Positions 25,256 to 34,471 of a stretch of DNA of 64,000 bases are shown one piece after another. This stretch comes from Euzebya pacifica (GTDB taxonomy: Bacteria; Actinomycetota; Nitriliruptoria; Euzebyales; Euzebyaceae), in NCBI RefSeq assembly GCF_003344865.1, contig NZ_CP031166.1, forward strand, positions 1 through 64,000, in the 5' to 3' direction. The translations under genes and the position numbers were made by a program. The notes under the pieces were generated by a model that was not told where the DNA came from, made no database searches, and saw nothing but the letters and a program-made list of their open reading frames with translations. Each line of letters starts with the position of its first letter. The first letter of the stretch is position 1.

Positions 25256-27397
25256 TTGTCCACGTCTGCTGCACGGCCAGACACCGATGGACGCAGCGAC
25301 GCTGCGGTCATCACGCCTGCAGCCGATGCGGACACGACCGCCAGCGACGCTGCGGCGGACGGCCCGGACCACGTGATGCGGTACGTCTGGGCAGTCGTCG
25401 CCATGGCAGTGATCGCAGCCGTGGGCGTTCTGGTCCACTCCTCGACGCATGGCCTTTGGGGCAGTGACGATTCCATCCTTGCGCTGGTGCTGGTCGGGGC
25501 CATGCTGTGGGTGGAGATTCAGCCGCTGGATCTGTTGAAGAGCCGCGACTCGAGTGTGCACACGCTGTCGGCCGCCTACATCGTGGCACTGCTGCTCGTC
25601 GTGCCCGGCTACACCGCGGCCCTGCTCGTTGCGGCAGCGTCCCTTGCTGCGGACCTGCTGAAGACCGACCCGATCAAGTCGGTGTTCAACGCCGCGATGC
25701 TGCTGCTCTCCTCGATTGCGGCGCTTGCCGTTTTTCGTGCAGTCGACGCCCAGATGCTTGGTGCAGGTGCCGACGCCGATCCGGTGCTGGTCGTCGGGCT
25801 CATCGGGGCGTCGTGGGTGTTCAACATCGTCAACGTCGTCCTGATGTCGGGGCTCCTGGCGATCCTCCAGGAAATGTCGTTCGTGGCGGTGTTCCGCCGT
25901 GACGTGTTCGAGACGTGGACCACCGACTGGATGCTGGTGCTGCTCGGCCCCGTCATGGTCGTCATCGGCCGCACCCAGCCGTTGCTGCTGCCCATGGCGA
26001 TGCTGCTCACCTGGGTGGTTCACCACTCTGCCAAGGTTGCCCTTGCCCGCGAACTCGACGCCATCCAGGACCCCCTGACGGGCCTGCTGAACCGACGGGC
26101 TTTCGACGAGCAGGCCGAAGCCATCATCGAGCGGGCCGGCCGGACCAGCGGCCGGGTGGCGCTGTACCTGATCGACCTCAACGACTTCAAGACCATCAAC
26201 GACACACTCGGCCACCAGATCGGCGACGAGGTCCTGGTCCAGATCGCCAAGCGACTCACCGACGCCACCCCGGAGGGCGGCCTGGTCGCCCGGCTCGGTG
26301 GCGACGAGTTCGCCGTGCTGCTGCCATCAGTCGCCGGGCTCGACGCCGCAGGAGACCAAGCCGGAGTATTGGCTGACGCCATGGCCGGTGACCTGCCCGT
26401 CACCGATCCGGCCGTGGAGACCGTCACCACAAGCGGATCGGTGGGCGTGGCCGTCACCGGACCGAACTGGCGGACCCTCGGTGAGGCCTTCCGAGCCGCC
26501 GACGCCGCCATGTACACCGCCAAGCGGTCCGCAGACCGATGGACCATGGCCGACCCCGACCTTGCCGACCCCACCCACCACCTCGAGTCGCTCCGGGAGG
26601 CCATCAACAGCCCGGAGATGTCGTTGGTGTACCAGCCGATGATCGACACCCGAACGGGACTGGTCATGGGGTTCGAGGCGCTAGCCCGCTGGGACAGCCC
26701 GTTGCATGGCCCCATCGCACCATCGGAGTTCGTCCGCGACATCGAAGCCGCCGGGTCGCTCGTCGGCCCCTTCACCCGCCGAGTCCTCCACGATGCCCTG
26801 TCGGCCCAACCCCAGCTCGAAGCCGAGAACTCCGGCCCCATCATCGTCCATGTCAACGTGTCGCGGCGCAGCCTCACCGACCCAGCGTTCGCCAGCATGG
26901 TCCTGCAAGCACTCACACAGCACAACGTCCCGGCTGACCGTCTCGCCATCGAGATCACCGAAACCGCCGCGATCAAGGAAACCGAGGCCAGCGTCCGCGT
27001 CCTGGGTGAACTCCGCCACCTCGGCGTCCGGATCGCGCTGGACGACTTCGGGACAGGCAACTCCTCCCTTGCGGTGCTGCAGCACCTGCCACTGACGAGC
27101 CTGAAGGTCGACCGACAGTTCGTCTCACGCATCAGCGATGCCAACGGCGAAGCGTTGCTGGCCACCGTCGTGGCCTTCGGACGGCTCCACCAGTTGACGG
27201 TGGTGGCCGAAGGCGTTGAGGACCGGGCGATCATCAGCACCCTCGAACGGCTCGGGTTCGACCAGGCACAAGGACACGGCATATGCCGGCCCCAGGACCT
27301 CAAGGCATCCGTGGCCTGGCTGTCCGGGCGCGCATCCATCGACCCAACCGGTGCCGTGACCGTCCACGAAATAGATGTCGACCAGCACAACAACTGA
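25256..27397 (+). CDS. Membrane GGDEF-EAL protein with both active sites intact
   Basis: 713 residues from a TTG at 25256 with GAAGG upstream. An in-frame GTG at 25145 is an alternative, but codons before 25256 are poor, and ATG 25376 is another. Residues 40-270 carry about seven membrane helices. GGDEF is intact (RLGGDEFAVL, 348-352), as is EAL (GFEALARW, 474-476), with N in HVNVSRRSL, E in EITETAA, DD in IALDDFGTGNSSL, K in LKVDRQF and E in VVAEGVED. It could both make and break cyclic-di-GMP. It is divergent from the coupled pair at 20256-24820. Confidence 0.9.
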   Translation: MSTSAARPDTDGRSDAAVITPAADADTTASDAAADGPDHVMRYVWAVVAMAVIAAVGVLVHSSTHGLWGSDDSILALVLVGAMLWVEIQPLDLLKSRDSSVHTLSAAYIVALLLVVPGYTAALLVAAASLAADLLKTDPIKSVFNAAMLLLSSIAALAVFRAVDAQMLGAGADADPVLVVGLIGASWVFNIVNVVLMSGLLAILQEMSFVAVFRRDVFETWTTDWMLVLLGPVMVVIGRTQPLLLPMAMLLTWVVHHSAKVALARELDAIQDPLTGLLNRRAFDEQAEAIIERAGRTSGRVALYLIDLNDFKTINDTLGHQIGDEVLVQIAKRLTDATPEGGLVARLGGDEFAVLLPSVAGLDAAGDQAGVLADAMAGDLPVTDPAVETVTTSGSVGVAVTGPNWRTLGEAFRAADAAMYTAKRSADRWTMADPDLADPTHHLESLREAINSPEMSLVYQPMIDTRTGLVMGFEALARWDSPLHGPIAPSEFVRDIEAAGSLVGPFTRRVLHDALSAQPQLEAENSGPIIVHVNVSRRSLTDPAFASMVLQALTQHNVPADRLAIEITETAAIKETEASVRVLGELRHLGVRIALDDFGTGNSSLAVLQHLPLTSLKVDRQFVSRISDANGEALLATVVAFGRLHQLTVVAEGVEDRAIISTLERLGFDQAQGHGICRPQDLKASVAWLSGRASIDPTGAVTVHEIDVDQHNN

Positions 27398-27425
27398 CCC
27401 CCATCCCCACCAAGCCGCATGGGCC

Positions 27426-28325
27426 ATGACCGACGACACACCCCTGGCCGACCGCGACTGGCTGCATCGCGCCTACGTCGTCAAGGGCCACACCCAAGCC
27501 GCGATCGCCGAACAGGTTGGCGTGTCCCCACCCACGGTGCGCCGATGGCTCAAGGTCCACGGCATCCCAGTCCGCAAGCACAAGGGCCGCCCAAGGGCCC
27601 CAATGCCCGACCCGAAGGTGCTCCAACGGGCGGTCGAGGACGGACGGACCGCAGCCGACATCGCAGCCGAGCACGGCGTGGCCAAGACCACCGTCATCCG
27701 CTGGCTGCGTGACTCCGGAGTCCGCAAACCGCGTCCGCGTCCCACCCGCCCCGACAACGAATGGCTCCTGGCAGCCCACCGTGACGGACGCACCGCCGAG
27801 GAGCTCGCCGCCGAACTCGGGGCGTCGCTCCACACAACCAACAAGTGGCTGCGCGACGCCGGGGTGGCACCAAGCATCCCGCTGCCCCGCCCGAATGACG
27901 ACTGGTTGGAAGCCGCAGTCATCGATGACGAACTGACGAACTCCGAGATCGCCCGTCGGCTCGGAGTGTCGGAACGCACCGTCCGTCGCTGGATCGACAA
28001 CGCCGGCATCCAACGGCCCCAACCACCGTCCCGGCCCGACGCCGACTGGCTCCACCAGCAGCTCGTGCAGGCCGGCCGGACCCGCAAGGACGTCGCCGCC
28101 GAACTCGGCGTGCACCCAGTAACCATCAGCGCATGGCTTGACGACGCAGGTGTCGACGCACCAGCAAGGCCCGAGCCGCCCGATCGCGAATGGCTGCACC
28201 AGGCCAGGGTCGTGAAGCAGATGACCATCAAGGAGATCGCCGAGGAACTGGGAGCCTCCACCAGTGCGGTCCACCGATGGCTGCACCGGGCCGAGATCCT
28301 CAACGGACACCCCGCAGACGGCTAA
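27426..28325 (+). CDS. Protein built of six tandem helix-turn-helix repeats
   Basis: 299 residues, ATG 27426, 28 bases after the 25256 gene. Six units of 46-51 residues start near residues 9, 61, 108, 155, 203 and 251. Each has the pattern D-x-x-W/V-L-x(3)-A...G/x-T-x(3)-I/V/L-A-x-E/R-L/H-G-V/A-S-x(2)-T-V-x-R/K-W-L/I-x(2)-A/H/S-G-[IV], followed by a basic Pro-rich linker (for example RPRPTRP, IPLPRP, PPSRP). This is a sigma-70-region-4/homeodomain-like helix-turn-helix repeated with flexible linkers, and nothing else is present. It most likely wraps along DNA over many base pairs. No nuclease or recombinase domain is attached. Confidence 0.88.
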   Translation: MTDDTPLADRDWLHRAYVVKGHTQAAIAEQVGVSPPTVRRWLKVHGIPVRKHKGRPRAPMPDPKVLQRAVEDGRTAADIAAEHGVAKTTVIRWLRDSGVRKPRPRPTRPDNEWLLAAHRDGRTAEELAAELGASLHTTNKWLRDAGVAPSIPLPRPNDDWLEAAVIDDELTNSEIARRLGVSERTVRRWIDNAGIQRPQPPSRPDADWLHQQLVQAGRTRKDVAAELGVHPVTISAWLDDAGVDAPARPEPPDREWLHQARVVKQMTIKEIAEELGASTSAVHRWLHRAEILNGHPADG

Positions 28326-28400
28326 GCCGGACCCGTAGGCGCGGCCACATCCGGAACGTCAACCCCACACGGACATCCCGCTGGGCCCGACCCACGCCGA

Positions 28401-28434
28401 GTCCAACCCTGCGCCGGCTGGCACGGGGTTGGAC
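28401..28434. terminator. Strong hairpin between convergent genes
   Basis: GTCCAACCC (28401-28409) pairs perfectly with GGGTTGGAC (28426-28434) across a 16-base loop. It lies between the convergent 27426 and 28475 genes and could act in both directions. Confidence 0.6.
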
Positions 28435-28474
28435 CAGCCAGCTGCGGGGCTGGCCCCTCGACCTGGCTTGGGGT

Positions 28475-29626
28475 TCAGCTGGCCGGCGGCGCGATGCGCA
28501 CCGCATGGATCGGTACCGCGTCCACACCCACCGCCGACAGGCGCGCCGCCGACTCGGCGGTGTCGACCACGACCACCGCCGACGCCAGCTTGCGACGCGC
28601 ACCACCCCGCACCTGCCCGGCGACCGGGTGAACCACGTACAACGGGCCTCCAACGGTCCGTACCACCGTCCCGTGGGCGTACCACCCAGACCGGTCCTCC
28701 ACCGGATCGCCCGGCCAGCGGAGCCGGTGGCCGGCGGCCTCGAGCAGGTCAAGCAGACGTGCGGTCACGGTCCGTTTCGTCTCGGCATGCGCCAGGATGT
28801 TGGCGGCATGGACCTGTCGCCTGGCCGCTGTCACCACGCTCGCCGCCTCCTCGGCCCGCCCCAACGCGTCCGATAGCCGCTGCTGCTCGGGGATCTGGGC
28901 GGCTGGAACCCATTGCCATGACGCCCTCGACGGCCATGCCCGGTTGCGGGGCAGCTCCGTCCACACCAGACGGCCCGACAGGATCCCCGCCACGACCCGG
29001 TCGAGCGGGAACGGGCCGGCCGTCCGCCACCGGGGGACGGGCAGCTCACGGCCGTCCACACGGACACGGGCCGCCGCGTTCAGAACCACCACCGGTGCGG
29101 CCACCGGATGGGGTGCGTCGCCGGCGACCACGAGATGCGGCAGGTCCGGGGCGTCCACGGCCGAGGGGCGGGTGACGACCCACAGGACCGCCGAACCCGC
29201 GCGGGCGTGGTCGGCGGTCCGGGCCACCGTGACGTCAGCGGGCTGGTTGGACAGTTGGATCTCCACCGACACGCAGCCGACGTCTCCGGCAGCCGATCCC
29301 GGTGGGACTGCGAGGACATCGGCGACACGGCCCCCGACCCGGTGCTCGGGCAGCGCCTCCCATCCGGCTGTGCGAACCGCGGTGGCGCAGGCGGACTTGA
29401 GAGCCAGGTGACGGGGCGACTCGTTGGCGCACGGGCAATCTGAGCCCGCCCGGTCGTGTCGGAAGAACCGTGTCGTCTGTCGTTGGACCGCGTGGACGGC
29501 GGCGTCGCATCCGGGGCAGGTGAGGGCCGGCCGGGCCCGGCCGCGCCGGTGCAGCAGCCCCCAGCCGCCGTCGTCAACGGCGGTCGCGTCCACACGGGAG
29601 CCGTCCAGAACGGCGATCTGACCCAT
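28475..29626 (-). CDS. CoiA-like competence nuclease
   Basis: 383 residues, ATG 29626. The N-terminal part matches the CoiA layout: a zinc-finger-like ALTCPGCDAAVHAVQRQTTR, then FFRHDRAGSDCPCANESP-RHLALK. A PD-(D/E)XK core follows: GRVADVLAV (catalytic Asp) and CVSVEIQLSN (E-x-Q). In streptococci and bacilli CoiA acts on incoming DNA during transformation. The C-terminal 180 residues are a helical region with Ala/Arg-rich coiled coil (ALGRAEEAASVVTAARRQ) and a strand-rich end. A phage or plasmid relative rather than a true competence gene is possible. Confidence 0.8.
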   Translation of the reverse strand: MGQIAVLDGSRVDATAVDDGGWGLLHRRGRARPALTCPGCDAAVHAVQRQTTRFFRHDRAGSDCPCANESPRHLALKSACATAVRTAGWEALPEHRVGGRVADVLAVPPGSAAGDVGCVSVEIQLSNQPADVTVARTADHARAGSAVLWVVTRPSAVDAPDLPHLVVAGDAPHPVAAPVVVLNAAARVRVDGRELPVPRWRTAGPFPLDRVVAGILSGRLVWTELPRNRAWPSRASWQWVPAAQIPEQQRLSDALGRAEEAASVVTAARRQVHAANILAHAETKRTVTARLLDLLEAAGHRLRWPGDPVEDRSGWYAHGTVVRTVGGPLYVVHPVAGQVRGGARRKLASAVVVVDTAESAARLSAVGVDAVPIHAVRIAPPAS

Positions 29627-30017
29627 ACGCCGCCAGAGTCTGCACCCACGGTGCGACAGGGCCGTCCGGCCGCCCACCAGACCAACCCCCCTGTGGGCTG
29701 ACGTATCAGCCTGTCGAGATGCGGGCACGAAGGCAGTTGACGTCGTCAACAACGCGGGCAGCCGCGCGTGTGAATGTGTACAGGGCCACGCACACACGTG
29801 AAAGGGGACGCGCCGATTGGCCCCAGACGGCCAGCTTGGGGCGGACACCCAAAGCTCGAAGGCATCTGCGACGACTGCGTCGACCTCGTCACCACCGCCG
29901 CGACACCCCGACAACGCACACGAGTGGCACCCCCGCTGCTGTCGCGCCGCTGCAAAGCGGAACAGTTGCAGGGAGAGTGGGCCGACCCGGCCCGCCGAGA
30001 CCCTGATCGGACCCGAC
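29627..30017. other. Spacer with palindrome and zinc-motif remnants
   Basis: No intact gene. GGCTGA-CGTA-TCAGCC at 29697-29712 is a member of the TGAC..TCA palindrome family. Two overlapping frames show fragments of a cysteine motif (EGICDDCVDLV near 29856 and HEWHPRCC near 29922) that would join only after a frameshift, suggesting a decayed zinc-binding gene. Confidence 0.45.
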
Positions 30018-30431
30018 ATGGACATCCGCTACCGCGACCTGCCCGCCCACACCCGGAACCACCAGCCAGACGGCACGCCCACCCCCGACGCGGTAGCCGA
30101 CCTGCTCGACCAGATGGCCTCCTCCCTGGCCGACCGCGACGAACCTGGCGTGGTCACCGCCGCCGCCCACGCACTGGCCACACTCGACCTGCTCCACGAG
30201 GACGTTGACGCCAACAACCTCTTCGCCGACTACGACGACATCGCCGTCGACGTCCCCGGCCTCCGGCAGCACGCCGAGGCCGGGGAACCGGTCGACACCG
30301 TGATCGACGAGCACGAAGACACGATCAAGGTGCTCGCCGACGAGCTCCGCTACCACGAGCACCCCCGGTTCGGGGTGATCGCGGTCACGGTGGTCGATAT
30401 CTGCACGGACCTGCGCGCCTCCGGGATCTGA
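30018..30431 (+). CDS. Hypothetical acidic protein, 137 aa
   Basis: ATG 30018. Very acidic, mostly helical: VADLLDQMASSLADRDEPG, VVTAAAHALATLDLL and DTVIDEHEDTIKVLADELRY. No signal peptide or cysteine motif. Acidic composition could mean a protein-protein or DNA-mimic role, but no family is recognised. It precedes the GIY-YIG gene on the same strand. Confidence 0.65.
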   Translation: MDIRYRDLPAHTRNHQPDGTPTPDAVADLLDQMASSLADRDEPGVVTAAAHALATLDLLHEDVDANNLFADYDDIAVDVPGLRQHAEAGEPVDTVIDEHEDTIKVLADELRYHEHPRFGVIAVTVVDICTDLRASGI

Positions 30432-30589
30432 CACGCCGGCGGCGCACCCGGCGACGCGTGGCGACCAGGCACGACGTCAGGCTGAGGCCTGGCCGCTGCC
30501 GACCCCGACACCAGAAGCCAGCCTCCCAGCCCTGCGGATCGCTGCGTCTCGGACTGCGGCCAGACGCGGCCTGCACGACACTGCATCGC

Positions 30590-31474
30590 ATGCCGATCCT
30601 GACCCTCGCCCACGTCCTCGACGCCGTCGGCATCCCCGTCACCGACGACCGCACCGCAGTGCTGCTGCGCCACACCGGCGACACCCCCGTGCTCACCGCC
30701 GCCCTGCCGACCCTCGCCGCCGAGGACCAGCAGGCCTACGACGCCTTCAACGCCTTCCACATCGAAGGGGAGGCCAACAAGATCGTCGCCCGCACCTGGG
30801 CCGTCGCCGGTGTCGCCCACGGCGCCGGCGTGCTCCTCACCGGGCTGTACCGGGTCGGGCCCAGCCGGCCCATCACCGACGCCGAATGGCGCGCCGTGCC
30901 CGGCAACGACCGGCTCGCCGCCCTCGGGGCCGAAGGGCCAGCGGACATGGCCGGCCGGCCCACCACATGGATCGAGCTCGCCCGCGACGACCGGCTCGAC
31001 GAGTGGGCCGGCCGGCTCGCGCTCTCCTGGACCGGACGGCGCGGCTACATCCGGGTGGTCCGCCCTGGGCTGTTCGACATCCAGGCCGTCCACCAGGAGT
31101 CCAAGCTGGTGCCGCCGGTCCCTGGGGTGGAAGAACTCGTCGTCGAGCACGCCGGCCTGGCCGCCATGCCCCACTCATGGTGGCAACGCCTCGAGCAGTG
31201 GCGCGGCATCTACTACATCCACGACCGAACAACCGGCCGCGGCTACGTCGGCGCCGCCTACGGCGAGCTCAACCTCGCCCAACGATGGCGCCACTACGCC
31301 CAGACCGGCCACGGCGGCAACGTCGACCTCACCGGCCTGGACCCCACCGGCTTCGTCTTCTCCATCCTCCAACTCGTTGCCCCCACCGCCGACCCCGCGG
31401 ACGTGCAGGCCCTCGAAACCTCATGGAAAGCCCGGCTGTCCACCCGCCGACCCCACGGCCTCAACGCCAACTGA
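30590..31474 (+). CDS. GIY-YIG endonuclease-domain protein
   Basis: 294 residues, ATG 30590. The C-terminal 95 residues carry a GIY-YIG domain: WRGIYYIHDRTTGRGYVGAA with the GIY..(x10)..YVG spacing, then a catalytic-type Arg in QRWRHYAQTGHGGN, and later an acidic residue in ALETSW. Such domains cut DNA in UvrC, homing and restriction enzymes. The N-terminal 190 residues form a separate domain with PGNDRLAALGAEGPAD and VVRPGLFDIQAVHQE, which is also the whole of the frameshifted 12410 gene. The domain is probably for DNA recognition, though that is inference. Confidence 0.85.
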   Translation: MPILTLAHVLDAVGIPVTDDRTAVLLRHTGDTPVLTAALPTLAAEDQQAYDAFNAFHIEGEANKIVARTWAVAGVAHGAGVLLTGLYRVGPSRPITDAEWRAVPGNDRLAALGAEGPADMAGRPTTWIELARDDRLDEWAGRLALSWTGRRGYIRVVRPGLFDIQAVHQESKLVPPVPGVEELVVEHAGLAAMPHSWWQRLEQWRGIYYIHDRTTGRGYVGAAYGELNLAQRWRHYAQTGHGGNVDLTGLDPTGFVFSILQLVAPTADPADVQALETSWKARLSTRRPHGLNAN

Positions 31475-31634
31475 ACCGCCCAGCAGCCACCACCTGGTTG
31501 ACACCAACCCCCGCAAGCCGACTTGGACCCCATGCACCCCCGAGACGCAAGGCATCGCATGGGACCAGCACTCACCGCCACGATCAGCCGGCACCACGCC
31601 GCCCACCCCCCCACACCCGCCGCAACCCGGACCA

Positions 31635-32108
31635 ATGGCACCCGGAACGCTGGCGATCGCCACCAGCCCCGACCGGGCGCACCGCCGCATCCTCCTCCTC
31701 ACCACAACCGACACCCGTTCGGCGACGGCCCGCGTCCTGCTGGTCAGCAACCGCACCCAGATGGCCACCGACTTCGACGCGATCATCCCGGCCGGCCGCG
31801 CCACCGCCTACGACCTGCTGGTCCAAGGCGAGCTGTACGCCACCATCGGGATCGACCGCCTCATCGGGGTCGTCGGCCGGGTCCCCGCCCAGACCACCGC
31901 CGCCATCAGCCGGGCCCTGCGAACCGACGGCGCGTCCCTCCACGGCATGGCGTACGGGCCGCCGCTCGGCGGGCCCGACGACCCCAGGCGGGCGTTCAAG
32001 GCCGACGAGCTCGGATCGCTGCTGCGGCTCACATCACCAAGACGGGCAGGCCCCGAGGACACCACCCGGCCGGCGGTGTCACCCTCACCTCGCACACTGC
32101 CGGCATGA
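31635..32108 (+). CDS. Hypothetical protein, faintly MazF/PemK-like
   Basis: 157 residues, ATG 31635. Strand pattern HRRILLLTTTDTRSATARVLLVSNRTQM, then ATAYDLLVQGELYATIGIDRL and VVGRVPAQTTAAISRAL. The order of strands and the phrase preceding a final helix recall the MazF/PemK barrel, but the conserved Arg and Thr/Ser of the toxin cannot be placed with confidence. The tail is Pro/Arg-rich. The stop overlaps the start of the 32105 nuclease gene, so they are coupled. Confidence 0.6.
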   Translation: MAPGTLAIATSPDRAHRRILLLTTTDTRSATARVLLVSNRTQMATDFDAIIPAGRATAYDLLVQGELYATIGIDRLIGVVGRVPAQTTAAISRALRTDGASLHGMAYGPPLGGPDDPRRAFKADELGSLLRLTSPRRAGPEDTTRPAVSPSPRTLPA

Positions 32109-33028
32109 CCCCGCTGCACCTGATCGCCGCCGAACTCCTCACCGACTGCCCCGTCGACCCCGCCGAAGTGGACGTCTTCGACGAAGGCGTGACGGCACCC
32201 GCACCGGAAGTCGCCCGCTTCCTGCGCCGCCCCCACCGACGACGGGCGCTCGCGGCCGCCCTCGGACGCGAGCGCATCACCGTCAGCGCCCGCGCCCAGC
32301 CGCGCCACCCCCACACCGCCGGCGCCGCATGCGACCGCTGCCAAGCCATCAGCGGCCCGCGCACGGGCGACTGGACGACGCGGCCCTACGACAGCTGCTA
32401 CGCCTGCGGCGCGACGGGAGCTACGGGGCCGGTCTGGCAGGACCGCCTCCCGGACCGGGACAACGCCGGACGGCTGTGCACCACCTGCATAGAGGACGGG
32501 ATCGTCCTTCATGACCGCAAGCCGGTCGCCAGGATCGCCTTCGAGCGGGAACACGACCTGCAGAACTGGATGTTCGGCGACCTCGCCCGTGACTTCCACG
32601 TCCAGCGGGAGGTCCGGGGGGTCCTGCCCGACGGCGGTGGGGTGGCGGTGGATGCCGTCATCCAGCCCAAGGACCCGACCGGGTGGACCGACACCGCGCC
32701 GGCGCTGGCCGTGGAGGCCAAGGCCCTCATCGGCAGGCCCACGGGGCTGAAGGACCCCGTCAAGTGGCTGGCGCAGATGGTCGACTACACCTGGGCCGAC
32801 TTCGAGGGGTTCGGACGGCTCCCCGTGCTGGCCGCGCCAGGCCCCGTGCTGACCGGCGACCGCGACCACCAGCCGACTCGTCACCTGCTTGGCCGCCTCT
32901 GGGTCGGCGAGCTCGTCCCGTTCGTCAACGACGGCTGGACGGTCCTGATGCAGGACCACCGGGTGTGGTCAGAAGCCAAGGGGCCCCGCAAGACCTGGTC
33001 GGTGAAGCCCCGCGCAGGATCCCGCTGA
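32105..33028 (+). CDS. Zinc-finger PD-(D/E)XK nuclease-like protein
   Basis: 307 residues, ATG 32105 overlapping the preceding stop. The central region has zinc-ligand pairs CDRC, CYACG and CTTC (residues about 75-135). The C-terminal half shows FHVQREVRGVLPDG, VAVDAVIQPK (catalytic Asp) and LAVEAKALIG (Glu-x-Lys), the PD-(D/E)XK core, followed by Trp-rich helices. This fusion of zinc ribbons and a restriction-type nuclease suggests a defence or DNA-processing enzyme. Target unknown. A TGACATGTCA palindrome follows the stop. Confidence 0.82.
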   Translation: MTPLHLIAAELLTDCPVDPAEVDVFDEGVTAPAPEVARFLRRPHRRRALAAALGRERITVSARAQPRHPHTAGAACDRCQAISGPRTGDWTTRPYDSCYACGATGATGPVWQDRLPDRDNAGRLCTTCIEDGIVLHDRKPVARIAFEREHDLQNWMFGDLARDFHVQREVRGVLPDGGGVAVDAVIQPKDPTGWTDTAPALAVEAKALIGRPTGLKDPVKWLAQMVDYTWADFEGFGRLPVLAAPGPVLTGDRDHQPTRHLLGRLWVGELVPFVNDGWTVLMQDHRVWSEAKGPRKTWSVKPRAGSR

Positions 33029-33034
33029 CCGCGT

Positions 33035-33058
33035 GCGGGGCTGACATGTCACCCCCGC
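33035..33058. repeat. TGACATGTCA palindrome
   Basis: GCGGGGC-TGACATGTCA-CCCCCGC, palindromic except for one position, lies seven bases after the stop of the 32105 gene and faces the convergent 33156 gene. Its right flank, CGCGACAGCGTCCG, repeats the flank at 8774-8787 almost exactly. Confidence 0.7.
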
Positions 33059-33155
33059 GACAGCGTCCGTCCCCGAACCCGGCTGACATCAGGAGCTGTT
33101 GACGTGAACCAACGACGCCACTACCGGCATCGGTTGCCGTAGACGGTTGACGGTG

Positions 33156-34262
33156 TCACCCGACGCCGTCAGCGTCACGGACGTGGCGGGCCGACACGAC
33201 CGTGGCCTCCACGACCTCCGTCCCCAAGGGCATGCCCGCCCCGTCGGCGGGGGCACCGGGCCTCAGCACCAGCTCGACGACGCTGTCACGGGTCGGCCCG
33301 GCCGGACCCGTGTCCCTGGGCCACCAGACCAGCCGGTAGGACGGCACGGAACCCGCCGCACCCATGCCGGTGAGCGCCTTGATCTCGGCCGACATGGCAA
33401 GAAGGTCGTCGACGGGCAGCGACGCGGCCCCGCCCGAGGACATCAGCTCGGTGAGCTCCTCCAACCGTGCGACGGCGGCGTCCCGCTCCTCCGCCAGCAT
33501 CCCGGCGAGATGGTCGATGGCGGCCTGCTCGGCCGACACCTCCGGGGCGTCAGGCGCGAAGAGCCGAACGACCGATCCAGCAGCGGTGCCCGCGTGGACC
33601 CGCACCCGCGCGTGCACGAGTCCCTCGCCGTCGCCGGCGAGGACCTCAGCGATCGTCGCCGTTGGGGTGTGGCGGGACGCAAGGTCGGCGGGATCCACCC
33701 CGTCGGAGAGCAGCCACCGGTCGGGCCAAGCGGTCCGTTCCCACCCGACCTGCTCGTCGAACAACCCGTCGACGTCAAGAGCGACCCAGACGTGGCCGGC
33801 GTCGGGCAATGCCACAGCCGGGGCGTCGGCGGTCGCAGCGATCAACCCGGCAGGCCCACCGGCGATCCGATGGATGTCGTCCAGGCCCGGATCCCACACC
33901 CACAAGCCGCCGGGATGGCCGTCGGTGGCCAGTTCGAGCACGACGAAGTAGCCCTCGCCACCCACGGGGATCAGGAGGGCAGGCAGGTCCGGGTTGGCGC
34001 GGTCGAGCTGGTCGATCACCGCCTGCGGGCCGACCAGTTCGACGTCGCCGGTGACACGCAGGCCGTCGGGGTCGACCAGTTCGAGAAGGCGGCGATAGTC
34101 CAGGGGCAGCCGCGCGGGAACGGCGGCGATGCCGGCGACCGCGGCCTCAAGCGCGTCAATGGCGGACCGGTCGCAGCCGCCCGGCATGTCCAGACCCTCC
34201 GCGGCGTGCCTGCGGCGGAGCCGGTCAACGGCGTCCTCGACGGTGATCGGTTCGGTGGTCAT
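33156..34262 (-). CDS. SMI1/KNR4 (SUKH) domain protein
   Basis: 368 residues, ATG 34262. Residues 45-150 match the SUKH fold: RLPLDYRRLLELVDPDGL, then LLIPVGGEGYFVVLEL and GLWVWDPGLDDIHRIAGG. SUKH proteins are the immunity part of many polymorphic toxin systems, and also occur as stand-alone regulators. The C-terminal 200 residues are helical (VSAEQAAIDHLAGMLAEERD, LARLEELTEL) with a final beta region (SVVELVLRPG). No toxin gene lies next to it. Confidence 0.78.
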   Translation of the reverse strand: MTTEPITVEDAVDRLRRRHAAEGLDMPGGCDRSAIDALEAAVAGIAAVPARLPLDYRRLLELVDPDGLRVTGDVELVGPQAVIDQLDRANPDLPALLIPVGGEGYFVVLELATDGHPGGLWVWDPGLDDIHRIAGGPAGLIAATADAPAVALPDAGHVWVALDVDGLFDEQVGWERTAWPDRWLLSDGVDPADLASRHTPTATIAEVLAGDGEGLVHARVRVHAGTAAGSVVRLFAPDAPEVSAEQAAIDHLAGMLAEERDAAVARLEELTELMSSGGAASLPVDDLLAMSAEIKALTGMGAAGSVPSYRLVWWPRDTGPAGPTRDSVVELVLRPGAPADGAGMPLGTEVVEATVVSARHVRDADGVG

Positions 34263-34471
34263 GCGATGCAGTGTCGCCGGGGCCGTCGACGTAGGCGTCG
34301 ATGCGACGGTGGGGGAGTAGCGCATCACCAGGGGTCCTCCGAAGAAGTCGGAGCGGGGTGCCCCGTCCTGACCGTGCGGTCGTCACGCCTGGCGGCGCAA
34401 GTCCTGCTGCACACCACCGTCGTCACAACTGACGGCCGCCCCCGGCCACCCACCCCACGGGAAGCTGGTCC

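Noticed and set aside
29774-30017. A small zinc-finger gene (CDDC ... HPRCC)
   Set aside because: The two Cys clusters are in different frames and there is no good start, so at most a decayed remnant is present.
33156-34328. A longer start for the SUKH protein at 34328
   Set aside because: The extra 22 residues (Thr/Ser/Pro-rich) do not belong to the domain and the ATG at 34262 begins a normal protein sequence.
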